A stretch of DNA of 64,000 nucleotides. It comes from Chloracidobacterium thermophilum B. GTDB lineage: Bacteria > Acidobacteriota > Blastocatellia > Chloracidobacteriales > Chloracidobacteriaceae. Numbering within the stretch: position 1 is the first letter of the stretch; every line of letters begins with the position of its first letter. Location: positions 1 through 64,000 of the forward strand of contig NC_016024.1 in the NCBI RefSeq assembly GCF_000226295.1, read 5' to 3'. The notes beneath the pieces are model-generated. The model was not told the DNA's origin and ran no database searches. It saw only the letters and a program-made list of their open reading frames with translations. A program made the position numbers and the translations under genes. This document shows, one piece after another, positions 8,750 through 16,343 of the stretch.

Positions 8750-9192
8750 TCGCCCGCAATTTCGTGGTAGCGGTCGTGGAGTTTGTTGAGCGCCGCTTTG
8801 ATTTCCTCATCGCTGGCCTGCCGGGCCACAAGTTGGGCGACCTCAGCCGCCTCCCGTTCGAGCTTTGCCAGCAGTGGACGGAGTGCTGCTGCATCATAGC
8901 CCTTGGGCGGCCGGGAACGCGCCCACAGCCGGGCCTTGCGGGCCATTTCAGCCGCCCGTTTGCGTACCGGGCCAAAGTCGCCATCTTCCATCGGGTGAAA
9001 CGTTCCGGCCAGGACGGAGTGAAACTCCTCCTGGGCTTTCCACGGGGCTTTGGGCTTGGGAGCGACGCCGGTCGTGGGTTCCTGCACGACGGCAGGCTCG
9101 ACGACGGTATGCCCGACAGACGCTTGTCCGCCGATACCAAACGCCAGAACCAATCCAGTGAAACCGGTTGCAAAGGACTTGGTACGAATCAT
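8740..9192 (-). CDS. Secreted alpha-helical protein of unknown function
   Basis: The 150-residue product begins with a signal peptide (KSFATGFTGLVLAFGIGGQAS). After a Pro-rich linker, residues about 52-150 look all-helical, with a His-containing first helix (EEFHSVLAGTFHPMEDGD) and a last helix KLHDRYHEIAGEC. The pattern resembles the four-helix bundles of cytochrome c-prime-like periplasmic proteins, but there is no CxxCH heme motif. I do not recognise a named family. It overlaps the carboxyltransferase start by 10 bases and is probably co-transcribed with it and with folE upstream. Confidence 0.65.
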   Translation of the reverse strand: MIRTKSFATGFTGLVLAFGIGGQASVGHTVVEPAVVQEPTTGVAPKPKAPWKAQEEFHSVLAGTFHPMEDGDFGPVRKRAAEMARKARLWARSRPPKGYDAAALRPLLAKLEREAAEVAQLVARQASDEEIKAALNKLHDRYHEIAGECR

Positions 9193-9210
9193 TCCTGATG
9201 AGACTCCATA

Positions 9211-9834
9211 TCACCCGCCCCGGCTGGTTGCCTGGCGGGAAAGATAGTTGAAAAACTGCTCGCGCCACGGGGCTTCCTGAAAGCATCCCCGCAGGACGGT
9301 GCTTTCCACAGACCCGTCCGCGCGAACGCCGCGCATTTCCATGCACATCTGACGCGCAATCAGGCAGACGGCCACGCCTTGGGGATGACACACCCGCTCG
9401 ATAGCAGTAGCGACATCCATGGCCAGGCGTTCCTGAAGCTGCGGCCGGCGTGCCGCGTGCTCAAGCAGTTTGGCCGGCGCGCCAATGCCCATCGCCAGCG
9501 CGGCGGGGACGTAAGCCACGTAAGCTGCGCCGAAAAACGGCGTCAGATGGTGGGCGCACATCGAATGGAACGACATCCCGCCAACGGCAATGAACTGACC
9601 GGACAGCTCTGCGGCCGGAAAGGTTGAAACCACCGGCGGTGGCTGGTCTGCAATGAAGGGTGCAAAAAACTCCGCCCAGAACTCCGCAACGTTTTCCGCC
9701 GTGCGCTCCAGATGAGTATCACGGTCTGCGGTCAGCCGCAGCGCCTCCAGCATGCGTTGCAGGGCGCGCGCTGCCGTCAGCAGTTCCATCCCCTCATTGC
9801 TCTCTGGCTTGGTTTGCTCGTCGTGCTTCGGCAT
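9211..9834 (-). CDS. folE: GTP cyclohydrolase I
   Basis: FolE converts GTP to dihydroneopterin triphosphate, the first step of folate and pterin synthesis. The 207-residue protein has the family motifs [33 protein letters not shown] and the second zinc cysteine in CMEMRGV. The usual CEHH zinc motif reads CAHH here, replacing the Glu with Ala while keeping the zinc-binding Cys and His. Divergently oriented asnS starts 77 bases away, so the short gap must hold both promoters. Confidence 0.92.
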   Translation of the reverse strand: MPKHDEQTKPESNEGMELLTAARALQRMLEALRLTADRDTHLERTAENVAEFWAEFFAPFIADQPPPVVSTFPAAELSGQFIAVGGMSFHSMCAHHLTPFFGAAYVAYVPAALAMGIGAPAKLLEHAARRPQLQERLAMDVATAIERVCHPQGVAVCLIARQMCMEMRGVRADGSVESTVLRGCFQEAPWREQFFNYLSRQATSRGG

Positions 9835-9911
9835 GCTATTCCCACAATCGTGACAAGGCTCACGCTATCACAAGTTTGTCCCGTGATGCTCCCAACGATA
9901 TTGAAACAACC

Positions 9912-11228
9912 ATGACGAATCACGTGCGGATTGCTGATTTTGCCGCCAACCTTGGGCAGACCGTCACCATCAGGGGTTGGCTTTACAACGCCCGTTCGAG
10001 CGGAAAACTGCTGTTTCTCGAAATCCGGGACGGTTCCGGGATCGTGCAGGGAATAGTTTCCAAAAACGCTGTTTCCGAAGAAGTCTGGAACCGGGCGGCG
10101 GCGCTGACCCAGGAATCTTCCATCATCGTCACCGGGATGCCCCGCGAACACCCCAAACGACCCGGTGTGTACGAACTTGACGTACACGACCTCACCATCG
10201 TTCAACTGACGCAGGACTACCCCATCACGCCCAAGGAACACGGCATCGAGTTTCTGATGGACCACCGCCACCTGTGGCTGCGCTCCAAACGGCAGCACGC
10301 CATCCTGCGCGTCCGGCACGAAGTTGTCCGCGCGGTCCGCGACTTTCTCGACAACGATGGCTTCATTCTGGCCGACACCCCCATCCTGACGCCGGCGGCC
10401 TGTGAAGGCACCACGACCCTGTTCGAGCTGGATTACTTCGACGACGGCAAAGCCTACCTGACGCAGTCGGGGCAGCTTTACAACGAAGCCACTGCTGCCG
10501 CCTTCGGCAAGGTCTATTGCTTCGGCCCGACGTTTCGGGCCGAAAAGTCCAAGACCCGCCGCCATCTGACAGAGTTCTGGATGGTCGAACCGGAAGTTGC
10601 CTACGCAACGCTGGAAGACATGATGGTGCTGGCTGAGCGTTTCCTGAGCTTCATCGTGGCGCGCGTCCTGGAGCGCCGCCGGGAAGAACTCAAGCTGCTC
10701 GAACGCGATACAAGCAAGCTGGAAGCCATTGCCGCGCCGTTTCCACGCCTGCCCTACGATGAAGCTGTGCGGATGCTTCACGAGGCGCATCTGGCCGGCA
10801 AGCTCGAACACGATTTTGTCTGGGGAGGCGACTTCGGTGCGCCGGATGAGACCTACCTGGCACAGCAGTTTGACCGGCCGGTGATCGTCCACCGCTATCC
10901 GGCGCAGGTCAAAGCATTCTACATGGAAGAAGACCCGGAACGCCCGGAACTGGCCCTGTGCATGGACGTGCTCGCCCCGGAGGGCTATGGGGAAATCATC
11001 GGCGGCGGCCAGCGCATGCAATCCTACGACCGGCTTGCACAGCGGATCGCCGAGCACAACCTGCCCCGCGAAGCTTTTGAATGGTATCTTGACCTGCGCC
11101 GGTACGGCACGGTGCCCCACGCTGGCTTTGGCATGGGCATTGAGCGGTGTGTTGCCTGGTTATGCGGTCTGGAGCACGTCCGCGAAACGATACCTTTCCC
11201 GCGCATGCTGTACCGGCTGCGGCCCTGA
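9912..11228 (+). CDS. asnS: Asparagine--tRNA ligase
   Basis: This class IIb aminoacyl-tRNA synthetase charges tRNA-Asn. The 438-residue product has an N-terminal OB-fold anticodon domain ([25 protein letters not shown]) and a class II core with motif 2 [25 protein letters not shown] and motif 3 [13 protein letters not shown]. The lack of an AspRS GAD insert and the [15 protein letters not shown] motif point to AsnS. The ATG at 9912 fits the fold; longer in-frame sequence upstream overlaps folE and is not needed. Confidence 0.93.
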   Translation: MTNHVRIADFAANLGQTVTIRGWLYNARSSGKLLFLEIRDGSGIVQGIVSKNAVSEEVWNRAAALTQESSIIVTGMPREHPKRPGVYELDVHDLTIVQLTQDYPITPKEHGIEFLMDHRHLWLRSKRQHAILRVRHEVVRAVRDFLDNDGFILADTPILTPAACEGTTTLFELDYFDDGKAYLTQSGQLYNEATAAAFGKVYCFGPTFRAEKSKTRRHLTEFWMVEPEVAYATLEDMMVLAERFLSFIVARVLERRREELKLLERDTSKLEAIAAPFPRLPYDEAVRMLHEAHLAGKLEHDFVWGGDFGAPDETYLAQQFDRPVIVHRYPAQVKAFYMEEDPERPELALCMDVLAPEGYGEIIGGGQRMQSYDRLAQRIAEHNLPREAFEWYLDLRRYGTVPHAGFGMGIERCVAWLCGLEHVRETIPFPRMLYRLRP

Positions 11229-11265
11229 AACCCGAAAAAATACAGAAAGGTGCAGCGAGACCACA

Positions 11266-12129
11266 ATGCGGCTGAAAACTACGTCACTCTGGTTGGCGCT
11301 CTTGCTGGCAGGTTGGTTGACGGGCAGTGCGGCTGCCCAGTCGCCAACCAGCCCAAAGCCGGCTTCTGGGCTGACGCCAACGGATACCGTCCAGATGTTT
11401 TACCGCCTGCTGCGGGAGCAGCGGTTGACTGAGGCTTTCCAACTGCACGTCTGCGGCCCGGCCGTTGAAAAAATGACGCCCCAGCAGTTGGACGAACTGA
11501 AGCCGGAATTTCTCAAGCTGATCGGAAAGATTCCTGAAAAGCTCACGACGAGCGGCGAAACCATCACCGGAGATGACGCCACGGTGTTTGTCGTCGTGCC
11601 GGCTGAGGCTGCACCCGGCAACCCGTCGCCACAAACTGAAACGGCCTCGGTTGGACTCATTCGCAGCAACGGACGCTGGCTCATCGGCGACCGTGAAACC
11701 CAGGCCCTGGCCTTGGCCCACGGCGAAAGCTTCTTCAAGTTGAGCGAAGAAGGTGTCTTCATCCGAATGTTTCAGAACGAAGACGCCATGGCGCGGCTGG
11801 TGACGCAGTTGGTGGAAATCGAGCAGGTGTTTGCCCGCAACAACCGGGGGCAGTACGGCACGCTCCCGGAACTTGTTGCGTACCGGAACCAGTTCCGGGA
11901 AGACATCGCCCGCCTGCTGGCATCGCTCGAAAACGGCGAAATCTTCGGGCACACGATTGAAATCGAGCTGACGCCCGACCGCCGGGACTTTGCTGTCTAT
12001 GCCGTTCCCAAGCGGCACAACTACGATGGCCGCTACTCATTTTATGCCGACCGCAGCGGCGTTCGTTACCGCAACTACGGCGGCGCACGCATCGAGAAGG
12101 ACACGCCCGGCAACAAGACCCTCAACTGA
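11266..12129 (+). CDS. Secreted protein with DUF4878-like and pilin-like domains
   Basis: A signal peptide (LWLALLLAGWLTGSAAAQ) begins this 287-residue protein. Residues about 30-150 resemble the NTF2-like/DUF4878 lumen domain (TDTVQMFYRLLREQRLTEAFQL, later RSNGRWLIGD). Residues about 180-280 resemble the globular part of acidobacterial pseudopilins: a helix with ARNNRGQYGTLPELV and a strand region ending RYSFYADRSGVRYRNY. The N-terminal pilin helix and prepilin cleavage site are missing, so it is probably a free periplasmic protein. It lies 37 bases after asnS and 38 bases before the next gene. Function is unknown. Confidence 0.7.
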   Translation: MRLKTTSLWLALLLAGWLTGSAAAQSPTSPKPASGLTPTDTVQMFYRLLREQRLTEAFQLHVCGPAVEKMTPQQLDELKPEFLKLIGKIPEKLTTSGETITGDDATVFVVVPAEAAPGNPSPQTETASVGLIRSNGRWLIGDRETQALALAHGESFFKLSEEGVFIRMFQNEDAMARLVTQLVEIEQVFARNNRGQYGTLPELVAYRNQFREDIARLLASLENGEIFGHTIEIELTPDRRDFAVYAVPKRHNYDGRYSFYADRSGVRYRNYGGARIEKDTPGNKTLN

Positions 12130-12167
12130 GACTCAACGGAGAAGCACCGGCTGCCGAACCCAAAGCA

Positions 12168-13382
12168 ATGACCAATCACGACTCCCGCCACATCGAAACT
12201 CTGGCTGTTCACGCCGGGCGGACGCCGGACCCGGCAACCGGGGCCGTCATGCCGCCGATTCATCTGGCCACCAACTACGAGCGCGATGCCACCGGAGCCT
12301 GCCCCCGTGGGTTTGAGTACACCCGTGAAGGCAACCCCAACCGGCAGGCGCTGGAAACCAGTCTGGCGCGGCTGGAGGGCGGTGCGGCTGCCGCCTGCTT
12401 TGCTTCGGGGAACGCGGCGGCCGCGGCCATCTTTCAGGCGCTGACGCCAGCGCAGCACGTCGTCATCGCACAGGATACCTACTACGGTACGGCCGTTTTG
12501 CTCAAAGACATCTTTGCTGCCTGGGCGCTGGAAGCCACCTTCGTGGATGCGACCGACCCGGAAGCCATTGCCGCCGCCATGCGCCCGCAGACGGCGCTGG
12601 TCTGGGTTGAGACGCCCTCCAATCCGCTGCTGTCCATCGTGGACATTGCCCGCGCAGCGGCTATTGCCCACGCGCATGGCGCGCGTCTGGTGGTTGAAAA
12701 CACCCTGGGAACGCCCGTCCTTCAGCAGCCGTTCGAGTTTGGCGCGGATTTGGTTGTTCACTCGACGACGAAGTTCCTGGGTGGACACAGTGATGTGCTC
12801 GGCGGGGTGGTGGTGACGAACGTTGTGGACGAGTTCTTTCAGCGGCTCCGGCGCATCCAGGTCATTGGCGGCGCGGTGCCATCACCCTTTGACTGTTGGC
12901 TGTTGCAGCGGAGTCTGAAAACCCTTCCCTGCCGGGTTCGGGCGCAGTCCGAAACGGCGATCAAGGTGGCGCGCTTTCTGGCGACGCACAAGCGCGTTGA
13001 ACGGGTGCTGTATCCGGGATTGCCGGAGCATCCCGGCTACCTGACGGCCAAACGGCAGATGAGTGGCTTTGGCGGTGTGCTGTCGTTCACGCTCAAGGAA
13101 GGTGCCGCTGCCGCCAAGGCGTTGCCGTCACGTACGCGCATTTTCACCCACGCCACGAGCATCGGCGGGGTGGAGAGTCTCATTGAGCATCGCGCTTCGG
13201 CGGAAGGGCCCGACACCCGCGCGCCGCAAAACCTGGTCCGTCTGTCCATCGGGCTGGAGCATCCCGACGATCTCATCGCCGACCTGGCCCAGGCACTGGG
13301 CGAAGTGCCGCAGCCCGAACCAAAGCCGGTCTTTCCGGGTGGGCGACTGCTCCGCACGCCTGGAATGCCACAGAGCGGTTGA
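12168..13382 (+). CDS. Cys/Met-metabolism PLP-dependent enzyme (cystathionine gamma-synthase/lyase type)
   Basis: Fold-type I trans-sulfuration enzymes interconvert cysteine, homocysteine and cystathionine. The 404-residue protein has the family signatures: ETLAVHAGRTPDPATGAVMPPIHLATNYE at the N terminus, FASGNAAAAAI for the PLP phosphate, and the PLP lysine at about 202 in HSTTKFLGGHSD. Oddly, the aspartate that contacts the PLP ring nitrogen (VDNTF in relatives) is Glu177 here (VVENTLGTP). Whether it is a synthase, lyase or O-acyl-homoserine sulfhydrylase cannot be decided from sequence. The stop lies six bases from the converging dacB stop. Confidence 0.87.
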   Translation: MTNHDSRHIETLAVHAGRTPDPATGAVMPPIHLATNYERDATGACPRGFEYTREGNPNRQALETSLARLEGGAAAACFASGNAAAAAIFQALTPAQHVVIAQDTYYGTAVLLKDIFAAWALEATFVDATDPEAIAAAMRPQTALVWVETPSNPLLSIVDIARAAAIAHAHGARLVVENTLGTPVLQQPFEFGADLVVHSTTKFLGGHSDVLGGVVVTNVVDEFFQRLRRIQVIGGAVPSPFDCWLLQRSLKTLPCRVRAQSETAIKVARFLATHKRVERVLYPGLPEHPGYLTAKRQMSGFGGVLSFTLKEGAAAAKALPSRTRIFTHATSIGGVESLIEHRASAEGPDTRAPQNLVRLSIGLEHPDDLIADLAQALGEVPQPEPKPVFPGGRLLRTPGMPQSG

Positions 13383-13388
13383 TATGGC

Positions 13389-14789
13389 TTACCGGCTGGT
13401 GCCGGCCGTGCGCGCCGTCACGCGCTCCATCACTTCTGCGTCCTCACAGAGCGAGGGAGACATCTCCGACCCCAGGGCCAGTGGCAGTGCGCCGCCGCTG
13501 TCGGCGGCTACCATCGAGATGATCTCTTCCTGAAGCGGCCGCAGGCTGTGGGGAGAGCCGCGCTCCAGAATGGCAAAGAACAGAAGCCCCCGCTTCTGGG
13601 TGTACAGAATGCCGGCCAGCGCACTTGTGGAAGACAGGGTCCCGGTTTTGCCGATGACGGTGCCTATCAGGTCTGGGCTGGTGAAGCGACGTTGCAGCGT
13701 GCCGTTGTCAATCCCGGCTATCGGGAGCAGTTCGCCCAGGGAGATGTTCCGTTTTTCGAGCCAGTTGACGGCATAGCGCATGAGTTTGACCGTCGCGCGG
13801 GGCGTAATGGCGTTCTGCCCAAGGCCGGAGGTCGTTTGCAGATAAACTTCCTGGGGAGGCAGCTTGACCTTTTCGATGAGGTACTGCCGCACGCCGGCCG
13901 CACCGCCGACGCGCGCGCCGACAACATGGGTCATTTCATTGTGACTGTAAGCGTTGATGGACTTGAGAATCTTCAGAAGCGGTGACGAGCGATACTCCAG
14001 CAAGGGGTAACGGGGCGTCGTGTGGTCATCAGCAAGAGCGTTGCCGGGCGAAATGGTGATGCCGTGATAGACCGGCATCTGGCTGAAGGCCCTGACGCCG
14101 CGCACCGCGTTCCAGACGGCTTCGGTTTTGGGCGTCCAGCGGCTCCGGTCAAGGGTGGTGAGAATTTCGCTCCCAATAACCGCCGGCTGTGAGCGCAGAT
14201 TGAGCAGCATGCCGGACCCGATCCGAAGGTTGCCCTGGACGTTGCGAATGCCCATCTCGTAGAGCTTCTCGCCGATGAGAAACAGGCTTTCCGTCACAAA
14301 GGATGGGTCCTGTTCACCGCTGAACACCAGATCGCCCATGAGCGTCCCGGTGGACCAGTCTATCGCGCCGGTGTAGCTGATGCGGGTCGGATAGCGGTAG
14401 TTGACCCCCAAGGCTTCAAGCGCCGCCATTGAGGTCATGACCTTCGTGACCGACGCCGGGTTGTACATCAACCCTTCGTTCAGGCTCAGAACCGGTGTAC
14501 CGTCCAACGCCTCGAAGTAGATGCCGTGCGGTTGTACCGAACGGGAATAGCTCAGCAGGCGGGCCGTAACCAGGTCAGGCAGGGTGAGTGGAACTGGTGG
14601 TGGTTGGACTTCATCAAGGGGAGCGGCTGGCCCGCTGGGGTGGTTATTACCCGAATCCACCCGCACAGCTACCGACCGGCGCAGGTCATCGTTCGTGACA
14701 ACGCGCGGGCGCTGTTGCGCCATGAGGGGGAGAGTCAACAAACAGCAGGCGCTCCACAGAGCGAGCGACATCCGAACCAGGTGCTTCAT
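13389..14789 (-). CDS. dacB: D-alanyl-D-alanine carboxypeptidase/endopeptidase (PBP4, peptidase S13)
   Basis: This periplasmic penicillin-binding protein trims or cleaves peptidoglycan cross-links. The 466-residue precursor has a signal peptide (LALWSACCLLTLPLMAQ). It carries the three active-site motifs: SxxK at 113-116 (SVTK), SxN within NAYSHNEMT near 295, and KTG in IGKTGTLSS near 410. Length and motif spacing match the PBP4 family, which has an inserted domain between SxxK and SxN. It converges with the upstream PLP enzyme gene. Confidence 0.9.
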   Translation of the reverse strand: MKHLVRMSLALWSACCLLTLPLMAQQRPRVVTNDDLRRSVAVRVDSGNNHPSGPAAPLDEVQPPPVPLTLPDLVTARLLSYSRSVQPHGIYFEALDGTPVLSLNEGLMYNPASVTKVMTSMAALEALGVNYRYPTRISYTGAIDWSTGTLMGDLVFSGEQDPSFVTESLFLIGEKLYEMGIRNVQGNLRIGSGMLLNLRSQPAVIGSEILTTLDRSRWTPKTEAVWNAVRGVRAFSQMPVYHGITISPGNALADDHTTPRYPLLEYRSSPLLKILKSINAYSHNEMTHVVGARVGGAAGVRQYLIEKVKLPPQEVYLQTTSGLGQNAITPRATVKLMRYAVNWLEKRNISLGELLPIAGIDNGTLQRRFTSPDLIGTVIGKTGTLSSTSALAGILYTQKRGLLFFAILERGSPHSLRPLQEEIISMVAADSGGALPLALGSEMSPSLCEDAEVMERVTARTAGTSR

Positions 14790-14870
14790 GGTCGAAAGCT
14801 TCCTCTTGATGTGGTGGTGATGGTGTCCTGGCTGACTCTGGCACAGACGGTTGGCACAGAGGAAACGATG

Positions 14871-16310
14871 TTACCGCTGTGTACCGCCGACAGTCATCTC
14901 CGAAATTTTGATAGTTGGCAGACCAACGCCGACTGGCACGCTTTGCCCGTCCTTACCACAGGTGCCGACGCCGAGATCGAGTTCCATGTCACAGCCAACG
15001 GCGGTGACTTTCGTCAGGGCATCGGGCCCGTGCCCGATGAGCGTGGCATCCTTAACCGGCGCTGTGATGCGGCCATCCTCGATGAGGTACGCTTCACTGG
15101 CCGAGAAAACGAACTTGCCGCTGGTAATGTCCACCTGGCCGCCGCCAAACTGTACGGCGTAGAGTCCGCGCTTGACGCTGCGGATGATGTCTTCGGGCGT
15201 TTCCGTTCCGGCCAGCATGTAGGTATTTGTCATCCGTGGCATAGGGATGTGCCGGTAGCTTTCCCGCCGCCCATTGCCGGTGCGCGGCACGCCGAGCAGC
15301 CGGGCGTTCAGGTAATCGTTGATGTAGCCGCGCAGGATGCCCTTTTCGATGAGGACGGTGCAGGAAGTGGGGTGGCCTTCGTCGTCCATGTTGAGTGAGC
15401 CGCGCCGGCCGGGGAGTGTTCCGTCATCCACAATGGTACAGGCGTCACTGGCCACCCGCTGTCCGAGCAGGTCGGAAAAGGCGGAGGTTTTCTTGCGGTT
15501 GAAATCGGCTTCCAGTCCGTGCCCGATGGCTTCGTGGAGCAGGATGCCGGGCCAGCCATGCCCCAGGACGACTTCCATGGGTCCAGCCGGTGCTTCCACG
15601 GCGTCGAACTGCAACACCGCGAGCCGGACGGCCTCACGCGCGAGCGCTTCCGGGGCCAGTTCCCCCTCGGTGAACATCCCGAAGCCGCGCCGTCCGCCGC
15701 CGCCGGCCCGTCCGGCCCGGAGTTCGCCATCCTGGTCGGCAATGCACACGACGCCAACCCGCGCCAGTGGCTGGATGTCGCCGGCCAGAACGCCCTCGCT
15801 GGTGGCCACCATGACGACTTTCCATTCGTCGGTCAGGCTGGCCTGTACCTTCTGGATGCGCCGGTCGGCGGCATAGCACCGTTCGTCTATGTCTTTGAGC
15901 AGCTCGATTTTGCGTTCTATCGGGGGATCATCGCCGGTTTCCGTCTGGGGATACAGGTCATGCACCTTGGCCTGTGGCGTCACGGCCACGGGGCCAACGG
16001 ATTGGGCTGCCTGGGCAATGCAGGCTGCCGTGCGCGCTGCCTGCCGGATACTGGCCGGTGAAATATCGTCGGTGTAGGCATAGCCGGTCTTTTCTCCGGC
16101 AATGACGCGCACGCCGACTCCCTGGGCCACCGACCGGTTGGCCGTCTTGATGAGGCGTTCCTCCAAGGTGAGGGCGTTGGTGCGGCAATACTCGAAATAC
16201 AGGTCGGCATAGTCGCCGCCGGCCGCCAGAGCTTCGCCGAGCAGGGCGTCGAGGTCGCCGGTGGTCAGCCCATAGCGGTCAAGAAAGAAGGCAATGGCAT
16301 CCGTGGTCAT
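14871..16310 (-). CDS. tldD: Metalloprotease TldD
   Basis: TldD is the zinc-dependent catalytic partner of the TldD/TldE (PmbA) peptidase, which degrades unfolded peptides and matures some modified peptides. The 479-residue protein carries the metal site LLHEAIGHGLEAD (HExxxH) and the conserved C-terminal stretch VGTCGKDGQSVPVGVGLPT. No tldE/pmbA gene is adjacent, so the partner must be encoded elsewhere. It sits 33 bases downstream of alaS on the same strand and is likely co-transcribed with it. Confidence 0.93.
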   Translation of the reverse strand: MTTDAIAFFLDRYGLTTGDLDALLGEALAAGGDYADLYFEYCRTNALTLEERLIKTANRSVAQGVGVRVIAGEKTGYAYTDDISPASIRQAARTAACIAQAAQSVGPVAVTPQAKVHDLYPQTETGDDPPIERKIELLKDIDERCYAADRRIQKVQASLTDEWKVVMVATSEGVLAGDIQPLARVGVVCIADQDGELRAGRAGGGGRRGFGMFTEGELAPEALAREAVRLAVLQFDAVEAPAGPMEVVLGHGWPGILLHEAIGHGLEADFNRKKTSAFSDLLGQRVASDACTIVDDGTLPGRRGSLNMDDEGHPTSCTVLIEKGILRGYINDYLNARLLGVPRTGNGRRESYRHIPMPRMTNTYMLAGTETPEDIIRSVKRGLYAVQFGGGQVDITSGKFVFSASEAYLIEDGRITAPVKDATLIGHGPDALTKVTAVGCDMELDLGVGTCGKDGQSVPVGVGLPTIKISEMTVGGTQR

Positions 16311-16343
16311 GCAGGACGGCTCCGGGTTACAGAAGTTGGGACC

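Noticed and set aside
9777-11120. 447-codon open frame antisense to asnS
   Set aside because: Same reason: shadow of a well-supported gene, with no RBS or recognisable domain.
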